Shown: positions 47,520 to 58,264 of the stretch, in pieces
Numbering within the stretch: the stretch's first letter is position 1
How the letters are laid out: each line of letters begins with the position of its first letter
Assembly: GCA_030544215.1 (NCBI GenBank)
Contig: JARZZO010000009.1
Span: 53,997,129 to 54,061,128 of the forward strand
DNA length: 64,000 nt
Direction: 5' to 3'
Source of the DNA: Zantedeschia hybrid cultivar
Lineage: Eukaryota > Streptophyta > Magnoliopsida > Alismatales > Araceae
The notes under the pieces: generated by a model
Database searches by the model: none
Told to the model about the DNA's origin: nothing
The model's input: only the letters and a program-made list of their open reading frames with translations
Program-made: the position numbers and the translations under genes

Positions 47520-49938
47520 ACGTTTAGATTGGACTAGAAAGTGATGATGGGCCGACCAAGATAAAAATAAAAAAAATAGCTACTTTTCTTTTACTCATTG
47601 CACTGAACCACCTCGTGTGCAGCATTGAGAGCGGATGTAACAAGTGTTACAAATAAGTTATTAACTAGTAGTTATATAACATCATCATTTTCAACGAAAT
47701 TTGATTGTCTCCACCTTTGTAGATCTTGAGGGAGAAGAGGTAGATACAGAAAAAGGAAAAGTCTCCAAGTGGATGATTTCAAAAGTGAAAAGCCACTACC
47801 TTTAAGAAAAGTAATCACAGTAGGATTTGACAAGTTAGTATAATTCATCATATAACCAAAGATATGCAAAATAATTAAAATTTGACCTTAGATTTTCATC
47901 ATTAACAATTTATACTTTATACCTATTAATGTATTCTTTCTTGGAGATGATATTTCTTCTTAGCACTGTAAATGGTACTTGGAAGTTTCAATTGCAAACC
48001 ATTTTCAATAAAAGAATACACGTGACAATAAAAAAATCTCCTCTTTTGATTCATAAACATTTTGAAATTAAAAGACCTTTCAATAAGAAATTTAAAGAAG
48101 AAATGAAAACACTCATACGCTTTCGTCTTTCAACGTATATGTTGATAATAGATTATTATGATATTTATATAACAGCAAATGGTAATTATATTTTTTTTCC
48201 CATCCTAAAACCTAACTAGCAAGGACACGGACTTGAACTTAAAGCTTCAAACTAGATGACTTGGCTGCCAATTCTTTGGTTCGATAAAAGGTGTCACTTG
48301 AATAATTTAAAAGAGGGTATGGCCTTCTCTCTTATTTTTGTCCCATTTGATGCTAATAAGGGTGCTACACCTAACCTGACATGCGCCTTACATATATCAT
48401 TGTCATACCTAAGGGTGTCAATGGGCCGGATTCGACTTAGCAAACCCTAAGTCCATGTTCGTCAAGAAAAGTGAGGCCCAAGCTCGACCCAAGTCCACTA
48501 CTCTATGTTTAAGTTTAAATCTGGCTCAAGTCTAAAATAACTGGGGTTTCAGATTCAGACTTTAGACTTAAATATAAGAAAAATTAATTTCATTATTTAA
48601 AATATGAACCTATCATATTAACAAGAGTAAGTGTCTATACAAAAATTTTCGTGCCCATTAAAAAATGAGATCTTCAAGATGATCATGTACACACATAAGA
48701 AAGCATTTTTTATAAAATCAAAACTTACCATAACACTTTGATCAAATATTGATTAACTCACTAAAATATTGTAATGATTATGATGCATACGGTTATTTTG
48801 AAAGTATCATAGATATGTGATCTTTTATAAAAGCAAAATTTAGCATAGCACTTTGATTAAATATTAATTAACTCACACTAAATATTATAAGGATTAATGG
48901 TGCATATGATAATTTTGAAGGACTCATAAAGATGTGAACTCTATAAGATAATGTGAGATATTTTTATGATTTATGGATTTAAGGTTATCAGTGCGCTTTA
49001 TTTGATTTAATCAAGTGATTGTGTTTATTCATTTGACCCAATCTCACTATCCATAAATAAATAGCGTTAATTACAGTATCCAAGGAAAAAAATTCTTAAT
49101 TAATCGTCGGAAGAACTTATCATAACAACTTATTAATGGACACGAGATAAGGCAATCAATGTACATTATGAAGTGCATAAGAATATGACATTGCGATGAA
49201 TTTGATTATGTAAGGGTACAATTTGCAGTTATGAACTTATAACTTGAAAAACATCTCAAGTTTTGATCTGGAATCATGCCTTGAAAAGGCCATAGCTTTA
49301 GTTTACTCAACCTTGATTTTGCGGGGCTGATTCTATGGTCCACGGAGAGGCACATAATCAACTCCAACTTAGGTCGTTTATTTGCTCTATTCTCTGAAAT
49401 TTATGCTGGAAAACCTTTTTTCTAATTGATTATGGATTGCAAGATTGAAGGTCTAGATTTTGAAAGAAGTATGGCTCAAGTTTCTTTTTTTAATAGGATC
49501 TTCAAGGTTGATTCATCACTCCTTTATGGAGCACAAGATTAGGTTCAAACTGACATTTCCAAAAGACATGCTGCCATTTCTTCTGAAAAAAGAGACCATG
49601 AGAAGTATTTTTTGGAGTTTTTCAAATTGCTATATTGATTTAGAGTTTGAAAAGTGTTGGATTTCTGAAGTGAACACCAGTTTCAGAAGTTGATTCTATA
49701 GCCTTTGAAGAGTGATACGCCACAATATGTGTCGTTAAACACAGACAATGACCAATTTTAAAATTGGACTTGCAACGAAATAAAGAATGTAATATAGAGG
49801 CGAGAACAGGTCGAGTCCACAAGGAGGCTGTAAGATCTCTAAATTGAGTATCTTTGATTTTTATTTATTAAAAAAAAAAATTTAAGTAGAAGAGAGATTG
49901 AGAGAGATTGGGATGAAGGTTAATGAGTGGCTTAGAGG
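47520..49938. other. Intergenic AT-rich DNA with a local duplication
   Basis: No convincing gene. Around 48690-48950 a segment of about 125 bp is present twice in tandem (TTTATAAAAxCAAAA, then CACTTTGAT-AAATATT-ATTAACTCAC). At 48410-48540 lies a GGGTGTCAATGGGCCGGATT start typical of decayed plant repeats. The stretch 49710-49938 resembles gypsy leader sequence (a GTCGAGTCCACAAGGAGGC segment) and continues after the CACTA element at 61014. Confidence 0.5.
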
Positions 49939-49966
49939 GTTCACTACAAGGGAGGCAGGTTTTGTC

Positions 49967-50310
49967 AGCGAATATATGTCAACGGCTATAGATACTTGTC
50001 GACAAAGAGAATATACGTCGACGGTTTTAATATAGCCGTCGACATATGTAATAAATTAAAAAAAAAATAACAGTAAAAACTATATGTCAACGGCTATATC
50101 TGTAGCCGTTGACATATATAATATATGTCAGCGGCTACACATATAGCCGTTGACATATATACTATATGTCAACGGCTAAACTGTAGCCGTTGATATATCT
50201 GATATATGTCAGCGGCTACACTTATAGCCGTTGACATATATAATGTCAGCGGCTACACTTATAGCCGTTGACATATATACTATATGTCAGCGGCTAATAG
50301 CCGCTGACAA
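49967..50310. repeat. CACTA 5' subterminal hairpin array
   Basis: Seven or more inverted units of the form ATATGTCARCGGCTA, a short spacer, TAGCCGYTGACATAT lie at about 50016-50050, 50081-50119, 50124-50158, 50163-50197, 50202-50238, 50243-50277 and 50282-50309. Such subterminal repeats are the binding sites of TNPA-type proteins in En/Spm. Confidence 0.9.
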
Positions 50311-50389
50311 AAGACCGCCCCCCTTTTCCTGTCTCCCTCCCGAGCCCTAGCTCCCTGTCTCCATCTTTTCCCCTCTCCTAGCCCTAGCC

Positions 50390-50700
50390 ACTGCCGGTCG
50401 CCTCCGCTCTGCCCGCCATCGTCGCCGGTCGCCTCCGCTCTGCCCGCCATCGTCGCCGGTCGCCTCCGCCGCTCTGCCCGCCATCGTCGCCGGTCGCCTC
50501 CGCTCTGCCTGCCATCGTCGCCGGTCGCCTCCGCCGCTCTGCCCGCCATCGTCGCCGGTCGCCTCCGCTCTGCCTGCCATCGTCGCCGGTCGCCTCCGCC
50601 GCTCTGCCCGCCATCGTCGCCGGTCGCCTCCGCTCTGCCCGCCATCGTCGCCGGTCGCGTGCTCTGCCCGCCATCGTCGCCGTCCGCTCGGCCCGCTGAA
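50390..50700. repeat. GC-rich minisatellite of 30/33-bp units inside CACTA
   Basis: About nine units built on GTCGCCGGTCGCCTCCGC with CTGCCCGCCATC. From the third unit they alternate between a 33-bp form (extra CGC) and a 30-bp form, several of which carry TGCCTGCC. This gives a 63-bp higher-order period. The frames through it are repeat translations rich in Gly, Asp and Arg (minus strand), and I do not call a gene. Confidence 0.9.
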
Positions 50701-50829
50701 GTCATCGGTCCCACCCGCCATTGTCGCCGGTCTCGTCCGCTCGGCCCGCCATCGTGCTCGCCCACTGGCCACCGGCCATTCTCCTTTCCACGGCCACTGG
50801 CCATCCTCGTTTCCACGGCCCACTGCAGG

Positions 50830-53000
50830 TATAATTTTTTAAAAATCTAGATGCTCGTAGGTATAATTTTGTAAAAATCTCAGAATGGTGTGAATAAGAA
50901 GCAAGCAGGCTCGAAAAAAAAGCATACGATAATCTTGCATGTTTTCTACAGAGATACGTTATGCTTTTATGTTGGTTTATCTTTTTAGTCTACACCAGAA
51001 GAAATTGGTTCCATATGGAAGGAACACGTCCCCCCCACCCCCCCAAGCAAAAAAAAAAAAAGATACAGATGGGAGAAATTAGCCTGATATTGGAGGAAAG
51101 ATACATTTAGTTGAAGGCTTGTGGAAAAAGTGAAGATAGGTTGTACATGGAACACTTCCTGCTAATTCTCTGCTTCCCAAAGATAATTCCCAGCATCGAA
51201 TCGATGCTACGTCACATGTAATGCATTGGCTTGGCTCGGGCAGCTGGAGGAGGAGCTACCTGGACTATCTCTGGGGGATATTGTTGACCCTACTATCCAG
51301 CCTAACATGATCTCATGCAGCTCAACAATGCGCCAAGGTAGACGATTGAAACAGTCATCAATGAGGCCCCTACCAGGCCCAGTGTAATTGCTCAAAGGCA
51401 ATGGTCTCATTGATCTCCTTAGGTTCAGTATGAGTTCAATTTGATTGCTTCGTTAAACCATGGTCTCTAACTCGATTCCAGTGGATGACGCCAAAAAAGA
51501 GGTCAGAATTAGCTGAGCTGATGTGGCCTAATCCTAACTTGCAAATCATGTAAGGCTAGATCCTAAAAGCATTTGGACTTCACAAGACAAGGTGAAATGT
51601 CCCTCATAGTGACCCTAGGGAAAACCCACTGATGCTTAAGTCAGCAAAAGGTCCATGATAAGTAAGAGCACATGAGTTGACTGGATTGTACAGTACCTAG
51701 TCCAAACTCCAGTAGTTAGTTAGATGGTATAGTAAGAGGCATTGAAGCAGCTATTTCTGAAAGCTGGTTTGAGGTTACTCCTTGGAGGGACATAGAAGCT
51801 ACTTTAAGCTTGATGTGTGGCAGATCTGAAGATGGATAAGAGGTCAGATCTGATCTGCCTTATCACTAACTTGTTAGGTAAATCTAGTACCCCTATTCCA
51901 ATCTGCAGTTAGAGCCACGTTGAGAGGGATCCGCAGTCATCTTCTGACTTCTGCATAGAGCAAGTCAGTCATAGGCTCGTCCCAATGGATGCAGGCTAAT
52001 TGGTCAGGTTCCATTGAGTCAACAGTCACATCCAAGCATTGCTTAATGGGCCAAAGATGGGCCTCATCAATCACGCGAATAATAATGAGTTAATCACAAA
52101 TATAAAATTCAAAAGTTGGAAAGATGTAAGATTCTTCCTCTTAATGTCTTCCCATTCTGGAACCCTCCATACATTCACTCAGTCCTTACTCACAAACTCT
52201 TGCTTGCTTTCTTGCAATGATGACACCTTAGTCTGGCACCATACTTTATGTCCCAACTCCTCTACCATTTCTTCCTATTATACATCCTCTCTCCAGCCCA
52301 TCCCCCAAAAACATAAGAAAAACAAAAATGAAAATCATCCTGTCTCCAGCCCATCCCCCCAAAACATGTTAGATAGATAGATAGATACAGATATAACACA
52401 CAGACAGACAGACAGATAGATAGATAGATAGACAAACATCTGTGTTACACCTCCTACCCTCAGCCGACTGTCACACAGTTAGCCACTAAATAAGGCGCTA
52501 TTTGTACATAATGTAGTAGGCTCGTCCCAATGGAGGAAGGCAAACGTAAGTGAAGGTTTTGCGTATGACACCCTAGGACATGTTTATGATCATGCACTCT
52601 TAAATGGTAATAATTTTGGCTCCGAAGTCCTTATCCACATTTCAAAATTTACGACAAGCTTACCTTAAGCTCAAAGCTTAATAAAACAGATAAGAAATTC
52701 CAATCAGTTATGTTTTAGCCACATTGTTGGAAAATCAGGCACATCTCAGCGAATTGGCAGAGGAAAAGCCTCCCACTTATAACTGCTGAAAGCTCAAAAG
52801 CCACCTTCAGTTGGGTGTAATTATGATCTTGCCTGTCACATGTAGTTTAGCATTCTGTTCCATGACTACAAAACCAGAACATGTTCCCCCCCGGATCACC
52901 CAGTTTAGTCCAAGTTTAACTCAAATTCAGCCTAAATTCAGTCCAAATTCAATAATTTAGTCCAAATTCAATTAAGAGACAGGTTGATTGATTGGGTTAG
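50830..53000. other. CACTA left-half non-coding DNA
   Basis: No recognisable coding sequence. It includes C and A runs near 51030-51060, and a GATA/CAGA tract listed separately. Confidence 0.5.
52371..52436. repeat. (GATA)n/(CAGA)n compound microsatellite
   Basis: Runs of GATA, CAGA and GATA again in close succession. Confidence 0.9.
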
Positions 53001-53019
53001 TCCTCCTTTCTCCAGTTCA

Positions 53020-53345
53020 ACTGATGATAAATCTCACCTTGTCATGTGTTTCTCCATTCTTTGGCAAATATGGAAGGACCGTTGTAATTAAGCATGTTAT
53101 CGAAGGGAAAGCCCTTAATCCTATGATGATCATCCTGTGAAAAACTCTATTCGAATTTGAAATCTGGTCCAAATTTGAAAAACTTCTTTAGCATCCACAC
53201 CCAGCAGAGACATTACCTCGTGCCCACCACCTTCAGGGTCACTCAAGATTAACTTTGATGGAACCACACATGATTCGGGTAGTTCTATTGGGATAGTTCT
53301 CAGAGATCACAAGGGTTTAGTGATCTCAAGTTCTATTTAGAAGTT
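53020..53345 (+). pseudogene. RNase H fragment of non-LTR retroelement type, inside CACTA
   Basis: From 53225 the frame reads PPPSGSLKINFDGTTHDSG, then I-G-I-V-L-R-D-H-K-G-L-V-I-S-S-S. This is the start of the plant RVT_3-type RNase H, where P-P-P-x-G-x-x-K-x-N-x-D-G and V-L-R-D-x-x-G are usual. A TAG at 53338 stops it. Upstream, about 53070-53110, reads I-L-W-Q-I-W-K-D-R, the stretch that normally precedes this domain. A captured or inserted decayed piece; the rest of the enzyme is missing. Confidence 0.65.
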
Positions 53346-53639
53346 ATCTTCCTCTGATATAGTTTTACATTTAGGGTCCGTTTGGTAGATATAGATTTTT
53401 TTTTGGCAGACTATATTACTGCTTTGGTATATTAAACTGGAAACCCCAGTGCGTAGAGGTTTACCTCCGCCTAGTACCAAAGGGTAATATATAGTTGTGG
53501 ATGCACATGCGAATTAGAATATAATTTTTGTACTATATATGTGAATGTGGATGTGATATGTATGAATGTGGATGTGATTTGATATTTACATGTAGATACA
53601 AATAAGTTTTCTTGCAGGTACAGATGATGATGTAAATGT

Positions 53640-53725
53640 GTACATGTATGTGTACGTGTATGTGGATGTGGATGTGGATGTGGCTGTGCATATGTAAATG
53701 CAGTTGTATATATGGATGTGGTTGA
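53640..53725. repeat. TG-rich imperfect repeat (GTGGAT-like)
   Basis: Repeated GTGGATGTGGATGTG and GTACGTGTATGTGG strings. Similar strings recur at 54255-54325 and 60140-60320 in the same element. The translated frames are His/Thr/Pro repeats and are not real genes. Confidence 0.75.
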
Positions 53726-53848
53726 CCCTTTTTTTTTTTTTGTCCGTTCAAGACTTTTGTTATGATATATGTTTTTACTGTCTTTTGACAGTAATGACAT
53801 ATATCGATCATAAAGTCTTGAATTGTCCTGTTGGACAGTCTGTGGATG

Positions 53849-54103
53849 TTTGATCATCTAATGTTCTTTATTATATGTGCTTCATGATCATCTTAAATTT
53901 TCGACAGTATCTTCTCACTCTTCTCCAATATACCTGCTAATTTTGACTGCTCTTTTTGTCATTTGTATTTCATACAAGTGACTTTTTGAGAAAAAGTTAA
54001 AATTAGTAAATAATGGTGGTATATTGGAGAAGTGTGGGGAGATGCTGCCGAAATTTTAAGATAATCATGAAGCACATATATTAAAGAACATTAGATGATC
54101 AAA
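53849..54103. repeat. Foldback of about 100-bp arms inside CACTA
   Basis: Arms 53849-53948 and 53995-54103 are inverted copies with a loop of about 46 bases. The outer 22 bases (TTTGATCATCTAATG, then TTCTTTA) are identical on both arms; inner parts differ at scattered positions. Confidence 0.85.
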
Positions 54104-54145
54104 TATACATGGATGGACATGTTATGTGATGTAGGTACCCTTTGT

Positions 54146-54429
54146 TTATGAGATTGTATGAAATCAGACAGGTGTACAGGTTTGAAAAATGTACAACTTT
54201 CAGGGAAGATGCTGCTGAATTTTGTTTAGAAATGTGTACAAGTAACTTTCCTGACAGGTACGGATGTGGATGTGGATGTGTTTATTGGATGTGAATGCGT
54301 ATGTGGATGTGGATGTGTAATGTAGATATTATTTTTTTATGAGATTGTATGAAACCAGACAGGTGTACAAATGTGAAAAATGTACAACTTTTAGGGGAGA
54401 TGCTGCCGAATTTTTTTTAGAAATGTATA
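54146..54429. repeat. Direct repeat of about 93 bp (two copies)
   Basis: Copies at 54146-54238 and 54337-54429 run from TTATGAGATTGTATGAAA through CAGACAGGTGTACA to TTTAGAAATGT. The inner GGGAGATGCTGCCGAA string is shared with the foldback arm at 54035-54055. Confidence 0.85.
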
Positions 54430-54857
54430 TATCTATATTTATAAATATATTTATCTATCTATTTATCTATTTAACTTTTGTTAGTAGCACTTTTGAATTA
54501 ATTGAATATGATGACGATGCGTTTATCTTTACAGGTTCTTTGTGTGTATGTCCTTGGTATTGTATGTGAGGCGATGATGATACACTTGACTTTACAGCTA
54601 CTGCAAGCCATCTGCTAACGGCACGGCAACTCTGGATGGTCCTACTGGGCAACCGAGTTGCAGCCGTTTTGTGCGGATCGCTGAAGCATACGGAAGCCCC
54701 TATGGGTTAAAAACATTTTCTATCTGAGCCTCCGGTCTTCCCTCTCTTAAATTTTATGGAGAGACCACTGTGTGTCTTTGTGTTTTGCATGCGTGGATAA
54801 TATAGATGTTATTAATCGATCACATTTGTTAATATGTAGGTTAGAGGATACATAGAA

Positions 54858-57800
54858 ATGGCTGGACTTGACAAGAGTTGGATGAAGTTTGTTCATAATC
54901 GAGGAGATCCTAGATATGAGAGAGGGGTAGCTGAGTTTTTGGACTTTGCTTTTCATGAAGATAGAATAAGTTTTAGGCATGGACAAAATAATGAATTGAT
55001 ACAGTGTCCATGTCGGAATTGCCTTAACGGAGTAAAGTTGACTCGGATAGATGTTGAAACCCATCTTAAGGTGGACGGAGTATGGGTGCATTATACAAAT
55101 TGGGTGTGTCATGGAGAGGCACCATTAACTGATATGTTCAGATATCAAACCAACAGTCCTACTGTAGAGATGAGTGAACGACAACAATCTTTTATTGCTG
55201 ATAGTACAGTTGAGATGTTGCATGACTTGCAAGAAGCTGGAAGTGTTATTGCAGAAGAAGAGCATGAACCGAATTCCAAAGCGAGAGACTTTTATAAGCT
55301 ATTGGAGGATGCTGAAATACCATTGTATCCTGGGTGCCAGAAGGTTTCAAAGTTAACATTTCTTTTAAAGTTGTTGCATATTAAGACACTGAATCAGGTG
55401 ACAGGGGCATGTATGAATATGTTTCTTGAATTCATCAGAGAAATATTACCAGAAAGAGCCAATGTACCTCAAACATGGTATGAAGCAAAGAAGATTATTA
55501 AAGATTTGGGGTTGGGATACGAGAAGATAGATGCATGTCAGAATGATTGCCTACTATTTTGGAAGGAAAATGAAGATAAAGATCGGTGCCCATAGTGTGA
55601 TGCACCGAGGTATAAGGAAAGTATGCATGACTTGAACAACCAAATACAGAATGAGAACAAGAGACTTAGCAAACGACTACCTAATAAATTTTTGCGCTAT
55701 TTTCCATTGAAAGATAGATTGCAAAGGTTGTTTATGTCTTCCAAGACAGCCAAGTGGTTGACATAGCATATTGATGGTCGAATTCCTCAACAAAACAGAG
55801 AGATGCGACATCCTGCTGATTCTGAGGCATGGAAACATTTTGATAATCAGTATCCAGATTTCGCGGCAGAAGCTCGCAACTTGAGACTCGGTTTAACGAG
55901 TGATGGGTTTAACCCATTCGGAAATATGAGCAGCAACTATAGTATATGGCCTGTAATGACAGTTGTTTATAATTTGCCACCGTAGATGTGCATGAAACAA
56001 ACATTTATGATGATGTCATTACTAATTCCTGGTCCTAAAGATCCGGGAAATGACATCGATGTGTACTTACAACCACTAGTGGAAGACTTAAAAGACTTAT
56101 GGGAGAATGGTGTTGAAACATATGATGCTGCAAAAAAACAGAATTTCAAGATGCATGCTGCCGTTCTTTGGACAATAAATGACTTTCCAGCATATGCCAA
56201 TTTGTCTGGATGGAGCACTAAAGGAAAATTTGCATGTCCATCATGTAATTATAAAACCTGTTCAAGATGGTTAATTAATTGCCGCAAATTTTGTTACTTG
56301 GGACACCGACTTTTTTTGCCATTGCATCACAGATGGAGGAAAAGTAATTACAAACATAAATTTGATGGTACAGTTGTATGTGGCAGACGGCCAAGAATTC
56401 TGACAGGTTTAGAACTGTGGAATCAACAACAGAGTCTTCCTTATCTGAAATTCGGAAAAAAGTTCAAGAAAGATATTGCAGACTTGAAAGGATGGAAAAA
56501 AAGGAGCATTTTATTTAAAGAGTTACCATATTGGTCGAATCTTCTGATTCGTCACAATTTAGACGTAATGCACATCGAGAAAAATGTATGTGATAATTTG
56601 TTGGGCACTTTGAACCTTCTAAGTGGTGAAAAAAGTAAAGACCACTTAAAAGCACGGTTAGACCTAGAAGACTGGAAAATACGGCCAGAATTTCATGTGT
56701 CAAAGGACCCCCAATACAAGAACAAGATACCAGCAGCAATGTACACACTAAACAAAAGACAACAGTCTCTTGTGTGTGAATTCTTAAGTAACATTAAGGT
56801 CCCAGATGGATATTCTTCTAATTTATCCAAAAGTGTAGATATTATGGGTCGAAAGCTGACTGGGTTGAAGAGTCATGATTCTCACGTCTACATGCAAGTA
56901 TTGCTGCCTTTGGCAATTCGTGGCATTGTACATAAAGATGTGACTGATCCAATTACAGAGTTGAGTATGTACTTCAAAGAAATATGTTCCAAAGTTCTTG
57001 TACCAGAACGTTTATTCAAATTAGAAAGTGATATTGCAGTGACATTATGTAAGTTGGAACAGATTTTTCCACCGTCTTTTTTTGACGTAATGATTCATCT
57101 GATAATCCATTTGGCATATGAAGCAAGAATTGCTGGTCCTGTTCAGTATCGGTGGATGTATCCTGTAGAAAGATTTTTGAAAAAATTGAAAGATTATGTT
57201 CTCAATAAGGCACGTCCAGAAGGTTCAATTGCAGAAGGTTATCTTGTTGAAGAAACGATGTCATTTTGTTCGATATATATGGATGACATTGACACTCGAT
57301 TTAATCGGAGAGAAAGGAATTATGATGGAACTGTTAATGAGACTAATAATGAAAGTTGTTCGATTTTCAAATCTCCTGGACGTTTTCTCAAAGGAAAAGT
57401 AGAACCTCGTTTACTATCTGAAGAAGAAAGAGATTTGGCCCATACATACATTTTGAAACAGATTGAACAAATAGATCAATTTTTTTCTGAACACAAACAA
57501 CAAGTGCAAACTTCAAATGTAGTGGAGAAAGACTTTCTGAAATGGTTTCAAAGTTATGTTGAAGAACTGAAAGAAACAAATGATCCTCGTTGTACTCATG
57601 AGATTGAAGTTTTGTCACAGAGACCATCAAGACTTGCATATTCACATTCAGGTTACATAGTAAATGGTTTTAGATTTCGTATCAAAGACATTGATCATAC
57701 TAAATTGACTCAATTGTCTGGAGTTATTGTGAATGCGGAACTTGAATCTGGATGTGATGGATATTATGGACGTCTGATTGATGTCCTCGAAATATCTTTT

Positions 57801-58253
57801 GATCATGAAAGTCATATTGTACTGTTTAAATGTGATTGGTGGGATGTTTATAAAAAAGACAGGGGATTTAAGATTGATAAGTATGGAATTGTCAGTCTGA
57901 ATACACGTTTTAAACTCAACACAAATGAGCCATTTGCTCTTGCAAATCAAGTAGAACAAGTGTTCTATGTAAATGATAATACAACAGCAGGGTGGATCAT
58001 TCCTGTTAGAGCACAACCGCGAGATTATTATAACATGCAAGGTGAAACAACTGAAGATGATGAATTATATGTTGAAGAAGTTTATCAAGAAAACTTAATT
58101 GATATTCCTATTAGGGGAGAAACCATTGATGTGGATATTAGTGAAGGAATTAGCATAAGAGTAGGCGAATACTTGGAGGTTCAGGTGAAGGTAACTTTCA
58201 ACGACGTTTATTTTTTATCTATTTTTACTTCTAACTCTAATCTAATACATTAG
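54858..58253 (+). pseudogene. CACTA TNP2/TNPD-type transposase, three in-frame TAG codons
   Basis: One frame of 1132 codons. Domains in order: transposase-associated N-terminus (K-S-W-M-K...C-P-C-R-N-C, about 6-56), Transposase_21 core (from about 300; R-L-G-L-T-S-D-G-F-N-P-F-G before codon 376, then L-L-I-P-G-P-K-D-P-G-N-D-I-D-V-Y-L), R-H-N-L-D-V-M-H-I-E-K-N-V-C-D, a DUF4218-type part (A-G-P-V-Q-Y-R-W-M-Y-P-V-E-R) and a DUF4216-type part (Y-Y-G-R-L-I-D-V...D-W-W-D-V). Stops are TAG at 55593, 55764 and 55983 (codons 246, 303, 376); each sits where this family has Trp and is one G-to-A change from TGG. There is no frameshift. The last codons before 58253 may be intron. The excision enzyme is thus probably not made by this copy. 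Confidence 0.93.
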
Positions 58254-58264
58254 GATTTGAACAG

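Noticed and set aside
50280..50823. Long minus-strand frames of 158 and 178 codons rich in Gly, Asp, Arg
   Set aside because: They are translations of the 30/33-bp minisatellite. All frames of such an array are open, and no domain is present.
53471..53857. Minus-strand frames with His/Thr/Pro repeats
   Set aside because: Translation of the TG-rich GTGGAT-like repeat and its flanks; no domain.
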